From NCBI GenBank assembly GCA_036245525.1, contig BTPG01000008.1:32761231-32825230 (forward strand): DNA of 64,000 bases, read 5' to 3'. The position numbers and the translations under genes were made by a program. Shown here in pieces: positions 21,171 to 31,779 of the stretch (positions within the stretch are counted from its first letter, which is position 1; every line of letters starts with the position of its first letter). This DNA is from Semisulcospira habei (Eukaryota; Mollusca; Gastropoda; Semisulcospiridae). The notes beneath the pieces were generated by a model. The model had not been told where the DNA came from. It was given only the letters and a program-made list of their open reading frames with translations, and made no database searches.

Positions 21171-21309
21171 CTTTAATCTTTTCAACTGCCAGATCTTCAC
21201 TTGCGCTGTCTTATGAGGATCTGTGCCTCCTCCTGAAACCACTTTGTATCTATCCTTTGACGACAATGATTTCAAAAACAATCTGAGTCCACTGGCAGTG
21301 AGGGGTTAA
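21171..21309. mobile_element. family B MITE, degenerate
   Basis: TTTAATCTTTTCAACTGCCAG on the left, CCACTGGCAGTGAGGGGTTAA on the right, with GTCTTATGAGGATCTGTGCC as the remaining core arm. Lies between the third and fourth GST blocks. Confidence 0.7.
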
Positions 21310-21830
21310 ATCTGGCCGGTAAGCCTGCGACCGTTAGAAACAACCCTGGCCCTCAGCAGTGAAAGGGTTAACTATTTTTTTTTTTTATTGCCGATCCAAC
21401 CAGGAATCCCGTGCTGCCGTTTTCTTTTCAGCATCCTCTCGTAATAGCCAAGAACTTGGGGGCGTCCTCCTCCAGAATCTTCTTCAGAAACTCCGCCTGC
21501 TCGAGCCGGAGGGCAAAGGGATCATTCATACTAATTACAGACAGGCAGATGCGCGGCAACAGTATGCTACACGTCTCACGCTTGCGTGCACGCAACAACG
21601 AAATCACACGCACGCACACTTCCGCAACAAACGCCATTTGTGATTAATCTGAACAACCACAAGACTTAGTGCCTTGTTGTGATACACACAATTCCAAAAT
21701 GCGTTCTAGACAGAGACGCGCGTAAAGCCTCTTTAGCCGAGCCGTTGACGGCCATCTTGTGCTTTATGCGCAGGCTTTCCTGGCCCGGCGATTGGCTGCC
21801 ACAAAGAAGGGTTCAAGGGATCTAACTGTA

Positions 21831-21928
21831 TCCCAATGCGCAAAAGGCCTTCGGGCCGACGTCGGCGCGGCCGCAGGCGGCCCTCCAATGGCGGCTGATG
21901 TCGGCCCGATGGCTTTTTCGCATTGGGA
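21831..21928. mobile_element. family C hairpin in a GST intron
   Basis: TCCCAATGCGCAAAAGGCCT ... GGCTTTTTCGCATTGGGA ends; inner GGGCCGACGTCGGC and GATGTCGGCCCGATGG. The CCCAATGCG terminus is best defined in this copy. Confidence 0.8.
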
Positions 21929-22362
21929 TGTCGGTCTAGCGCTGAGTAATTTCCATTTGATCTGTCTATTTATCTGTCTGTGCACATGTGTCTGTCTGTG
22001 TGTGTGCCTGTCTGTTTGTCTCTGTCTCTGTCTGTCTGTCTCTCATCATCTGAAAACGGTAACCAAATATCAGAGCACGTGCACCTTGTGAGCCTCGTCC
22101 TTGGCGAACCGGTACTTGCCGAATGCCTGGGGGCTGTCCTCAAACATTCCGCGCACCTCGTCAATACGCAGATCGTCCAGGCTGGTCTTGCCGTACACAC
22201 CTGGGCACATTCACAAAGTCGTGCCAGGTTGAACTTGTTGTACAGTCCTGGGCACATTCACAAAGTCACAACATACACACAGTCAAAGGTAATAGTCCCA
22301 TTAAATGACACGGCTGTGCACACACGGTAAACATGCATGGTATTTTGCCTATATTGCCACAA

Positions 22363-22472
22363 GAGACAAATTGATCATGAAAGTTCGCTGAAGGGTGGTG
22401 TCAGAATAGCTTAAATTGGCGCCTAAAGGCGCCAAGCTATTCTGGCACCACCCTTGATAATCCTGATAAATC
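22363..22472. mobile_element. family A hairpin fragment in a GST intron
   Basis: GATCATGAAAGTTCGCTGAAG, GTGTCAGAATAGCTT and AATTGGCGCC, mirrored by GGCGCCAAGCTATTCTGGCA and CCACCCTTGATAATCC. Several small indels in both arms. Confidence 0.75.
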
Positions 22473-22954
22473 TACCCCTGAACTGTGATACAGCGAATAG
22501 ATAACTCATAATACAATGCTTCATTTGCAACGTCCAATCACGCAGTGCCTTTGCCGTGTATCACGTGCTGATGCTGCCAGAGAAAACTAAGGGACAAAGG
22601 CCTTGAGTGTGCTCACCAAACTCCCGGGCCAGGAACGTGGCGATGGGTCCGCTCTGTCCGTACGTATTGCCGTTGTAGACCAGGTACGGCAGCAATCCGT
22701 ACGGTGTTTCTGGTGGAACAGGGGTACACGTCAACGTCAAGGATTCATAGAAAAACAACAAGAATAACAGCAAAAACAAGAACACAATAAAGACATCAAT
22801 AACAGCAAGAAACAAATCAAATAACAAATCCGCCACGCCGGACCACACGAGCCATCCGACAAAGAAACTAACAATAGATAAAAACAAATTAATACTAACA
22901 ACCCAACATAACAGAGAAAGTAAACCAAACCAACAAAGAAATCAAAATTCAGCC

Positions 22955-23175
22955 AATCAACCAACCAACCAACCAACCAACCAACCAACCAACCAACCAA
23001 CCAACCAACCAGCAATCCATCAGCGGACAAACATATACATCAAACAAACAAGCACGCCAGCGAACTAACGAAGAAGTACATCAAGCAAGCAAGCACGCTA
23101 GCGAACAATAAACAAATAAACAAACAAACCACCGACCGACCGACTGAACGTTGTTGTTGTTGTTGTTGTTAAATC
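22955..23175. repeat. (CCAA)n, (CAAA)n and (GTT)n simple repeats
   Basis: CCAA units at about 22956-23010, looser CAAAC/CAAGC units to about 23130, and a GTT run at about 23150-23170. The Gly/Trp/Leu/Val frame on the minus strand is an artefact. Confidence 0.9.
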
Positions 23176-23469
23176 CTATTTCATGTCTCTCTATCAATAA
23201 AATTGATCAGAGACTAGCATATTGACTGATTTGATATTTGGAATTTTGGACCGAGTAAGGCCGGTTGGGGGGAGTGGGGGGAGAAGGGGCCTATATAGGA
23301 CGAGAGAGCAGTCGAGAGAACGACTGACCAACTATCCAACGAAACAAGCGATAGGCCAATAAGCAAGCCAACAATCAACCAACCATGACAGCAACACGGG
23401 AGTGGCGGACTTTTGAAGCCCTCTTTCTGACGGTCTTGGATGCCAGTGTTGTTCAATAAAAGATCACCA

Positions 23470-23895
23470 AAACGTTCTAAAGTACAAAGGTACTTAGTGT
23501 TGTTAGAAACAACAGACACAATACTGGAGACGGCAACGTCATGAACGATTTAAAATTACGTCATAAGTCTATTATGTATAAATGCATTTTCATTTGACGT
23601 CAGTCATGTCAGTCTGGCGTGATCCAGGTCGGAATATTTCTTCATGATTTCAGTCTTTAACGAAAATAGTGGAGGAAAACAAACAAACAAACAAACAAAC
23701 AAACAAACAAACAAACAAACAAACAAAAAACAACCACGTTATTGGTAGCAAGGGCTTGCTGCACGGACCCTTGTAGGCTGAGGGAGGTCAAATGAACCAA
23801 TGTACCCCTCTGGCCTTCGGGGTACAATGGTTCCTTTGACCTCCCTCAGTTAGGCCTACAAGGGTCCGTGCAGCAAACCCTTGCTACCAATAACT
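23470..23895 (+). repeat. family H dispersed repeat, copy 2, with terminal hairpin
   Basis: Inverted relative to the copy at 15065-15355. It contains an inserted (CAAA)n tract (about 23682-23727). Its end is expanded into a long palindrome (about 23735-23892): TTATTGGTAGCAAGGGCTTG, CTGCACGGACCCTTGTAGGC and GAGGTCAAA arms around TGGCCTTCGG. Confidence 0.8.
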
Positions 23896-24480
23896 GATAA
23901 TGTCGCATAGTTGATATTGCCCCCTCCCCCCCTCCCCCCCCCCCCCCCCCACCACGCTACTTATATACCGCCCCATAAGTCTATTACTATAAGTATGCAA
24001 CACGTCAGCCGCACATGCAGTAACATGTAACTTTAGCCGACGCGTAATGTTCGATCGCACGTGAAGGTTCCGTAGTGACGTAAAAAACAAGTACGCAGCC
24101 CGACTTCAAAGAACACAAACATCAGGCCGGCATGATGGGAAGGTTGCGTAGAAATTTCCGACACCACGCCATTGTCTTAGGCAAGGTGATGTAATCAGAT
24201 AGTATTCAACATGGCGTCATAAGACGAACATTGTATTACTGCGTAAAAGATTCCTGTGTATCTAACTAGTGCCTTTCTTTTGTCACTAGGTCTACATAAT
24301 AAATGACTATAATAATAATAATAATGATACATAGTTTTTATATAGCGCCCTTCCCCACGAACAGCAAGCTCGGAGCGCTTTACAGCACATAAAAAAATAT
24401 TGAAAAGGAGAAAAATTAGAACGCACTCACTCTTTAAATAAACATCTGCTGGTACCATGTAGGCGCATTCCTAACACGAA

Positions 24481-24589
<109 letters not shown>

Positions 24590-24641
24590 CTATCTACATG
24601 GGGAAACAACCAACATTTCCAGGCAGCACATCCAGACTAAG

Positions 24642-25562
24642 CTAATCTTGATATGCTACCTGGAAAAGATGTGTCTTCAAATTTGTTTTGAAGGTCAACA
24701 GGGTAGGGGAAAGACGGACATGCAATCTGGCTGATGATGTCAAAAAGCATCTGATCATGCCTATTCTGCGGAGCTCCAGGTAGGCAGTGCGGCAAAGATG
24801 GCTAACCTGTTTTTCCATCGATAAACTTGAATCCAGGAATACACCCAGATTTTTTACATCGGATTTGAAAGAAATGTCTTGGCCACCTGTGGAAATATGA
24901 TCACTGCTGAAGGCGGATAATCTAGCTCGAGTACCAACAAGCATGCTCTCTGTTTTGTCATCATTTAACTTGAGTCTGTTGCAAGTCATCCAGTCTTTGA
25001 CTTCAACTATACACTTCTCCACATTGGAGACAATGGTCTGCAGTTTACCAGGATGGTCAGACTTAGAGACCTGAGTGTCATCAGCATACTTGTGATACTC
25101 ACAGCTATTCTGGCTGATGATTCGGGAAACTGGTTTAGTGTACAGAGAGAACAGCAGAGGACCCAAAACAGACCCCTGTGGGACACCATACTTCAAAAGC
25201 ACAGGCTGAGACATGATCCCATTCACACATACAGACTGATATCTTTCAAAAAGGTAAGACCTGAGCCATGACAGCGCTGGACCGGAAATACCAAAAGACA
25301 TGCGTAGGCGTTCTAAAAGAATCCCATGATCCAGCGTGTCAAACGCCGCAGACAGGTCTAATAATGATAGCAAAGAGACATGTCCGACGTCAGCATGTGT
25401 AAGCAGGCTATTGGTAATGTGAAGCAATGCTGTCTCAGTACTGTGATTTCTTCGATAGGCAGACTGATACAGTTCAAGTAAATCATTACTACTGAGATGT
25501 GACATGAGCTGACTCAGCACAACTTTCTCCAGAATCTTGGAAAGAAAGGGAAGATTAGACAC
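24642..25562 (-). pseudogene. CR1/L2-like reverse transcriptase with C-terminal deletion
   Basis: A 306-residue frame. SNLPFLSKILEKVVLSQLMS, YQSAYRRNHSTETALLHI, LLDLSAAFDTLDHGILLERL, YGVPQGSVLGPLLFSLYT, catalytic YADDTQVS and DWMTCNRLKLNDDKTESMLV are all in order, so the palm is intact. After LRRIGMIRCFLT the usual thumb/C-terminal region of well over 100 residues is missing, and the frame jumps to a terminal RLSPTLLTFKTNLKTHLF motif. The N-terminal endonuclease is also absent, so the copy cannot be autonomous. Confidence 0.88.
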
Positions 25563-25804
25563 TATGAGCTCTTGACGCCCTGTCTTAAGTAGACACTTGG
25601 AAAATACCCGTTCAAACGCTCGTCGCCCGTGACACTAGGCGTCGACTTTTTGATAGGCGTTGCGCACTTATAAAAATAGACCCATCCGATACATGACCCA
25701 TCCGCAAATCAATGACACTTTGCTGTGGAGTATTTGGACGCTCAGTCCACCTAACATCCGAAGATGAAATTATTGCCAATTGTTCTATATATCTTCAGAT
25801 CCGG

Positions 25805-25894
25805 CGACCGTGATAGTTCAAGGGTTGTGTTTAAATAGCTTGGCGCCTACATGCGCCAAGCTATTCTGACACCACCCTTGAACTATCACGGTCG
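25805..25894. mobile_element. family A hairpin
   Basis: GACCGTGATAGTTCAAGGGT and ACCCTTGAACTATCACGGTC arms; CTTGGCGCC apex with ACAT loop. TTAA ends decayed. Confidence 0.8.
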
Positions 25895-26049
25895 ATCCAC
25901 ATCCTGTCGTAGCATGTCATTGTTTATGGGCTAATGAACGCAGGCGCACTTTGACGCGATGGTGCACATACTGATCAGTACCCATCAGTTTTATCAAAGT
26001 GAACATTGACATTGTGTGCATTCAGTTTGGGAAATACTCCACTTTGAAG

Positions 26050-26430
26050 GCCCGCCACTACCGCCTTAAGTGTTCAAAGATACACTCCTGTTTAGTAAAA
26101 GATGCATGGTTACGAAACGCAACACACAGGTCTAGCTATGGTTCATTTACACCGGCACAGGAAAATCCAGTTCAGCACACGTCGTCTTTCAGTATATCAA
26201 GTAACACTCCTTTTTAGTCATACACTAGTACGAGAAACAGCTACAAATAGATCGACACGCGGCTAACGGCAGCGCATAATAAATAAGTGCGATGACACGT
26301 GTGCTTTTGCTGCGTGTCCCAACTGCTGTTAAAGTTCATGAGGTGTGTCGACAAAGCATAATAAACACAAATGGTACTCAGTGAAATGTGTCTTCAGATT
26401 TACGCGTAATGTACTTTAATGGCAGCATAT
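26050..26430 (+). repeat. family Q dispersed repeat, copy 1
   Basis: Shares, in order, GTTCAAAGATACAC, ACAGGTCTAG, TATGGTTCATTTA, AATCCAGTTCAGCACA, GTACGAGAAACAGCTA, GTTCATGAGGTGTGTCGAC and AAATGTGTCTTCAGATTTACG with 31780-32115 and 61662-62005, all in direct orientation. About 350 bp. No coding potential and no clear terminal repeats. Confidence 0.75.
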
Positions 26431-26712
26431 GATAATTCACCACTGACGTGGGCTCGTTTTTATTGTACATGATATTCGTGCTGAGGCTATACATGCTTGC
26501 TGCATGCCATATTTGAAAGAGAAAATGCAGCCGCCAGTACGGGTAAATCTGTGCCTTTTACTAGAACTATATTAGTATATATAGGCCTACAACATATTTC
26601 GGTTGTGTTTGCATGCAATCCCGTCGATAGTAATTGTGTGTTTTCGAGAAAAAAGAAAACTGTTCACATTTCGGACATGTCAGTATACGCGATCCGAGGT
26701 CTGTTTATTTGT

Positions 26713-26778
26713 TCCCCCCCCCCCCCCCACTCCCCCCTCCCCACACACACACACACACACCCGGCACACACACACCCG

Positions 26779-26851
<73 letters not shown>

Positions 26852-26898
26852 ACCACCACCACCACCACCACCACCACCACCACCACCACCACCACCAC
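26713..26898. repeat. C run, (CA)n and (CAC)n compound microsatellite
   Basis: C-rich tract at about 26716-26744, CA repeat at about 26745-26850 with two CCGG interruptions, and a CAC trinucleotide block at about 26850-26897. Gly/Val/His/Thr frames are artefacts. Confidence 0.95.
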
Positions 26899-27051
26899 GA
26901 AACTTGAAGCGGTTCAAACTATGAGCAGTAAGTTTCTGTTCGTAATTTCGTCACAAAATGGGGATACAAATCAAATAGTCACTTACGAGGTTCCATGTGA
27001 ACACCATTAACATGTCCGTGTTTCAGTGCATATTTCACGCTATATCAGCCG

Positions 27052-27291
27052 TTAACCCTTTTAACCCCAAGGCCATGTTTCCCATTTCTTTTCGAAATTT
27101 TAGAAGCGGTCACTTCTCAACTATGCACCAGTTCCGGGGCCACTGAGGAGATGGATCGACAATGATAATTCAAGGGGTAGTGCCAGATTCGCTTGGCGCC
27201 ATTAGGCGCCAAGCTGATCTGGCGCCGCTGCCTTTGAATTACCATGGTCGACCCATGTCCTCCTGTGCTGCTTCGGAGCTAAATGGGTTAA
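27052..27291. mobile_element. family A MITE
   Basis: TTAACCCTTTTAACCCCAAGG to CGGAGCTAAATGGGTTAA, 240 bp. Hairpin at about 27143-27260 with GGATCGACAATGATAATTCA and GAATTACCATGGTCGACCC arms, moderately diverged. The outer flank is the CCATGTTTCCCATTT...AACTATGCACCAGTT type. Confidence 0.88.
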
Positions 27292-28000
27292 TCCGGACCC
27301 TGATTAAAATTGCAATGCCGGCTTACGAGAGTCTATGCCCCTTAACGGTAGGTGGGTTTAGGTGAGGTACTGCTTTGGAACACAGCAGCTGAGTACAGCG
27401 TGAGGATAGTGGTGGGTGGCGACGAGAGTGGGGGGGGGGGGGGGGGGGGTGAGGGGTGGGCTGAGGGGTGGGGGGGGGGGGGGGGAGGTGGGCAAGGACG
27501 ACTAACGGAAAGGCGGTGGCTGGAGAAAGGGAGGAAATTCTGCAGTGCAACGTCACAATACGTTGCGCCACCAGGTCACCCTGTCGGCATTAGGTGACTC
27601 GGAGGTTAGGCATTCCGGGCTGTTGTTTCCGGCGTTCATTCTCAAGAGCGACATGACCGAGAGAATTGTGCAACCACACTCGTCGTTGACGGGCTGTAAC
27701 TGAGTTGGTGTACCTCGGCGAGTCAGTCCAATGCGTAAACTGATGTACCCAGGACATATAATGTAGTACTACCCATGGTTTTCAAGTTGAGTCGCACCCT
27801 ATCGGCTTAGTTTCATGCCGATGTGTGTAATGCCAGTACTTCAAATGAGGAAACGTATTGAACGATGAACCACAGAATAATTATGATCTCGGAGAAACCG
27901 TCATATGACTTCAGTTGTCGCATCAGCCGGCAATACTGTCGTGACAGCATGCTGGAGATCACGAGATTACGGTAATTAAGACATACTGATATAAAGCCCA
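27292..28000. other. unassigned, with G-rich tract
   Basis: G runs at about 27430-27485 may form quadruplexes. No gene or repeat family recognised in the rest. Confidence 0.45.
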
Positions 28001-28095
28001 AAAATGCTACGACAGGATGTGGATCGACCTGACAGTTCAAGGGTGGTGTCAGAACAACTTGATGTCTGGTCGGCGCCAAGCTATTCAGAAACCAC

Positions 28096-28691
28096 CAGGC
28101 CCGGATCACTTACCTCCAGGGGGTGGGGGGGGGGGGCAAACTTCTTGTTTGGGACCTTCAACCTGAAACATAAGCCTCCACCACGCTAGATCTTGTTTCC
28201 GCAGGGGCCGGAGGAAAATCAAACAGTGGGGGGGGGGGGAGGGAGGGGGGAGGGGGGAGGGGGGGAGGGGGAGGGGGGAGGCGGGCGCCAGAAAATCAAC
28301 CAGTGTGGGGGGGGGGGGCGGGGGGAGTAGGCGGGCGCCAAGAAATTAAACAGTGGAAGGTAGTGGCGGGGGGGGGGGGGGGGGGGGGTAGGCGGGCGCC
28401 AAAAAATCAAACAGTAGGGGGGGGGGGGGCGGAAAGGGGGGAGGCGGGCGCCAAAAAATCAAACAGTGGGGGAGGAGGAGGGGTAGGTGACCGCCAAAAA
28501 ATCAAACCGCAGTGAGGGGGCGGGGAGTGGTTGGGCGCCAAAATATTCAAACAGTGGGGGGAGGGGGAAGGGTCTAAATACATCGAAACAGGGACTTTGT
28601 TATAGCATTTTAACAAATTTGGGGTCCTTGGAGAGCGGGGGAGGGGGGGCTGACCATTGACTCCAGTGACCCCCCTCTTGATTCGGGCCTG
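28096..28691. mobile_element. hAT-like MITE with internal minisatellite
   Basis: Termini CAGGCCCGGATCA and TTGATTCGGGCCTG are 13-14-bp inverted repeats. The flanks GAAACCAC / GGGACCAC fit a decayed 8-bp duplication of the interrupted family A arm. It shares GACTTCTTGTTTGGGACCTT-like sequence with 10806-10949. The interior (28205-28560) is a minisatellite of about 55-70-bp units containing GGCGCCAAAAAATCAAACAG plus G runs. Confidence 0.75.
28205..28560. repeat. G-rich minisatellite
   Basis: At least six units of GGCGGGCGCCAAAAAATCAA ACAGT-type sequence followed by variable G runs. Unit length varies through the G tract. Translations (Pro-rich on the minus strand) are artefacts. Confidence 0.85.
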
Positions 28692-28789
28692 GGACCACCC
28701 TTGAACTATCATGGTCGATCTGTCTCCAGAACTGAAAGGATCTCTTTAAAATTTTTTGATAATCTCGTCCTCATGATGTACTGGGTTAA

Positions 28790-29400
28790 AGCAATCTGCC
28801 CCATGGCTGCAGGCTTACAACTGCTAAAATCTGCATATCAGACAGGTTATATAATATTGTTGTCTTTTCAACCCTTCTTTCCACAATCCGTGTGGGTAGT
28901 GCATGTAGCAGAAGTTCCAAGTTCTACTGCCCCTTGTGTGTAATGAAAGAAATCTTCTGTGTATCAAAGAAAGAAGAGCAGAAAAGTCTTTCGCTCAACA
29001 ACATTGAGACTTTATACATTAAGTTAGCCCTGGGAACATTCAAAGCAGATACACGTATTGTGAACTATTAACCTTTTTAGAATTTCGTGGAGCAGGTAGA
29101 TTTAACTCGACAGGGTGAACTTCTACGCACTTCCTTTTCAGTGACCTTTTTACATCGTACACCATGACTGACTCAAATGGATAGAGTGTAAAAACCTTGG
29201 GTACATTTGCTCTGTGGACATTAAACCCAGGATAGGGCGAGGAATACCAACTCAGCCCACGTTACACTCAAGCTGATTGGGATTTCGCCACAGGCGCCGT
29301 ACGACACCGGAAATAACCTTTCCTCAAAACGTGAGGAGCTGCGTGTACTCTAGTCACATCATAAGAAGCGTTTAACACCTGGGCACGATCCAAATCATTG
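28790..29400. other. mostly unassigned
   Basis: A short stretch near 28975-29015 (GAGCAGAAAAGTCTTTCGCT, CAACAACATTGAGAC) resembles part of family T. Otherwise nothing supportable. Confidence 0.4.
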
Positions 29401-29401
29401 G

Positions 29402-29466
29402 AATAAACATACATCCTCATGAGCCCCCGCAGTTGCGGGGGCTCATGAAGATCTATGTTTCTTGTT
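29402..29466. mobile_element. family B hairpin
   Basis: AACATACATCCTCATGAGCC and GGCTCATGAAGATCTATGTTTC arms with a GCAGTTGC apex; one end differs from the usual CAAGAGG. Confidence 0.75.
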
Positions 29467-29564
29467 GTCTCCACGTGCCTGTTCAGTCCTGGGACGGACT
29501 GGCCGGACAATTTGTGAAACACATTTTGCGTCCATTGGCAGGGAGGGTGTTTTGCACAACTGAA

Positions 29565-29761
29565 TTATTGACTGCTCACTGCGCGATTTAATTACTCGAC
29601 TGACCCATTCAGGGCGACCATGATAATTCAAGGATAGTGCCAGATTAGCTTGACACTACCCTTGGATTATCATGGTCGATCCATCTCCTGCAACAGGTGC
29701 ATAGTCGTTAGATGACGCCTCCCAAATTTGGGAAATGCGTGCGTCGGGCTGAATGAGTTAA
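29565..29761. mobile_element. family A MITE, shortened core
   Basis: Hairpin GGGCGACCATGATAATTCAA / GGATTATCATGGTCGATCC without the GGCGCC apex. Right terminus GGGCTGAATGAGTTAA at 29761. The TTAA is shared with the following family A element. Confidence 0.8.
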
Positions 29762-29971
29762 CTCATTCTACCCCAACACCGAAATCCCCAAATTTTGCCG
29801 TTGTACTCTGAAGACTGTATTGCAGTGCAGGACACAGATCGACCATGATAGTTCAAGGGTGATGCCAGAATAGCTTGGCGCCCATAGGCGCCAAGCTATT
29901 CTGGCATCACCCTTGAACTATCATGGTCGATCCTTATCTGGCTGTAGTTTGTCTGGGGTAGAATGAGTTAA
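29758..29971. mobile_element. family A MITE (CTCATTCTACCCC subtype), abutting another
   Basis: TTAACTCATTCTACCCC to GGGGTAGAATGAGTTAA, 214 bp, with near-perfect hairpin arms (about 29838-29932). Its left TTAA is also the right TTAA of the preceding element. Confidence 0.93.
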
Positions 29972-30144
29972 ACATGTAGCAACCGCCGTTATCAGTAAAA
30001 TGTAGCCCTGCTACAATTGCTATATTTTGTGGTGTATCGTGTATCGTCTGCCTCTTCCTTGTGACGTGACTGTATCAATACCGTTGCCGCCTGGCCCCAT
30101 CACCTAGTCTAGTTGTGCGCTGAACCCTGAACGGGATCCTCCAA

Positions 30145-30349
30145 TTAACTCATTCTGCCCGCGACACACCACAGCAAATATGGCTCGACCATGATAGTTC
30201 AAGGGTGGCGGCAGAATATATAAGCGCCAAGCTATTCTGCCACCACCCTTGAACTATCATCTGGTCAATCTGTCTCCTGAATTGTAATGCAGTCACCAGA
30301 GGACAACTCCAAAGTGTGGGTATTTCGCACCTCGGGCACAATGAGTTAA
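30145..30349. mobile_element. family A MITE
   Basis: TTAACTCATTCTGCCCGCG to TCGGGCACAATGAGTTAA, 205 bp. Arms CTCGACCATGATAGTTCAAG and CTTGAACTATCATCTGGTC (2-bp insertion in the right arm). Apex partly lost. Confidence 0.88.
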
Positions 30350-30393
30350 GTAACAACTAGTAACAACTAGACCTGGAGCTAGATGGAGCAACA

Positions 30394-30452
30394 GACAGAT
30401 TTTCATGAGAACATTAGACTGCAGGGGCTCATGTGAATCTATGTCTCTTGCA
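30394..30452. mobile_element. family B hairpin, degenerate
   Basis: AGACAGATTTTCATGAGA and CATGTGAATCTATGTCTCTTGC arms around GACTGCAGGGG. Confidence 0.55.
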
Positions 30453-30454
30453 GA

Positions 30455-31240
30455 TGGGAGGAGCCGCACCATCCAGATTAGCGGCACTTGGACCCCGGTG
30501 GGCGCGGGCCCCCGAGAGCACTTGGCACGTCATCAACACCTGCGCGCGCTGCGTATGTCACCAACTCCAACTCTATTCATCGGTTGAGTGCTGGTCTCCA
30601 TGACCGCTTGCTAATTAATAAGGGCAAGAACCACTTTCGTTCTGCTTCTCTAGGCGAAATGTTGGACATTGTCCATGAAGAAGCATGTGACCTGTGAAAG
30701 TGCATGCCTCGGTCGTAACCATAGGCATGGGATGATTGATCTACAGAAGTGTACACCCTACCACCTGTTGTAGAGGTCATCGAAGATTTCATTAAGCAGC
30801 AGTCATCCCACGCCTGTGATCGGAACCAAAACTCTTATTATGAGTTTATTGTGAGTTTTCACTCTCTACTGAGTGTCACTGCTTGTTGTTAACAAGTCTG
30901 GTTCTGTCTATCCGTTTCAGTTCATTATGCTCGTAGAAAATGATTGGACCAAAAGATACGAATGTGGCATTTTTTTTCTTTATTAACAAGCTGGGCGAAT
31001 GAATCATGTTCAAGACACAAACAGTTTCTATAGTCCAATGACTGAGTAGCACGTACAGTGTGATAGCAGCGATCTTGAGGGAAAAAGAAGAAGAAGAACA
31101 ATGGCGACGACAACAACAAGACACGTATAGGTTTATTACTACGAAAGTATCAAACAGCTCAACTTTAATTTAGTTGGTTATTTGAATTTTGGCCTTGTGT
31201 GTGACACAGCAGAACGTGTTCTGAGCGAGCACCCTATGAG
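30455..31240. other. no recognisable feature
   Basis: Nothing supportable as gene or repeat. Confidence 0.4.
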
Positions 31241-31244
31241 AGAT

Positions 31245-31316
31245 CACCTGTCATTAAAGACCATCATTTAGGTATCTGCAGCCGGCCACCTAAATGATGG
31301 TCTTTAATGACAGGTG
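31245..31316. repeat. perfect 29-bp-arm palindrome
   Basis: CACCTGTCATTAAAGACCAT then CATTTAGGT, a 14-base GC-rich loop, and the exact inverse. Single copy in the window. Confidence 0.85.
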
Positions 31317-31687
31317 AAACCTTTCCCCTTCATGTTTTCTCATGAGAGAGTAACTTCCTATCCAGATCACTTTTTCTCGTTAAAAAAAAAAAAGGTGATC
31401 GTTAAAAACAGGTTTTAGTGTACACTGTTCATGTGAGACTAACCTTGCGAACTGTCGAGTTAGCGTTTGTGTGCTCGTCTGTGATTTTGTGAATGTCACG
31501 CAGGCTCGCAGTAATCCCACCAGTTAAAATTCTCACGGACGACTTTTTCAATAATATACTATAATCTTTTAATTATCTATAAAGGCGCGTGAGAAATAAA
31601 CCGAGGCATTTCAAATCATTCTTTTGTCATGCTCTTTCGGTGGTCAAGCAGACGGCATTTGCAATATTCACATTTTAAACTCGTTTA

Positions 31688-31773
31688 CGGCGCCCCGCAT
31701 TAATAGCTGCGGAAGCGTCGTAAAGCGTTGCCGGAGGCTCTACGACGCTTCAGCAGCTATTGATGCGAGGCGT
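31688..31773. mobile_element. family G-like hairpin
   Basis: GGCGCCCCGCATTAATAGCT...GAAGCGTCGTA mirrored by TACGACGCTTCAGCAGCTAT...ATGCGAGGCGTC. Related in layout, but not closely in sequence, to the hairpin at 43275-43354. Confidence 0.6.
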
Positions 31774-31779
31774 CTTGAA

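Larger units (their letters stand above)
20698..22709 (-). pseudogene. sigma-class-like glutathione S-transferase relic, four exon blocks
   Basis: Minus strand, in transcription order. Block 1 (22709-22617) encodes TPYGLLPYLVYNGNTYGQSG then PIATFLAREF: the end of the thioredoxin fold with the cis-proline LPYL and the GQS motif that contacts the glutathione gamma-glutamyl group. Block 2 (22200-22085) continues exactly in phase across AG/GT sites: GVYGKTSLDDLRIDEVRGMF, then DSPQAFGKYRFAKDEAHK. Block 3 (about 21530-21401): NDPFALRLEQAEFLKKILEE, DAPKFLA, then after a one-base loss near 21445 YYERMLKRNGSTGFL. Block 4 (20867-20698) follows a TTGCAG acceptor: VTLGVIYIYDMQ, an in-frame TAG at 20829-20831, NVLELKADALKDFPLNQKLR, a frameshift near 20755-20762, and KLKAYLAKRTKTAF with TAA. 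The family normally has about 200 residues. The first exon (N-terminal YF...GRAE region) is not found upstream, block 2/3 phases do not match, and the expected VGDK is interrupted. Probable pseudogene; assembly indels are an alternative. Confidence 0.88.
28004..28789. mobile_element. family A MITE split by a hAT-like insertion
   Basis: Left part CGACCTGACAGTTCAAGGGT ... GGCGCCAAGCTATTC ends at 28095. The right arm resumes at 28692 with GACCACCCTTGAACTATCAT and GGTCGATC. Right terminus TGTACTGGGTTAA at 28789. Removing the insertion restores a normal family A hairpin. Confidence 0.85.
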
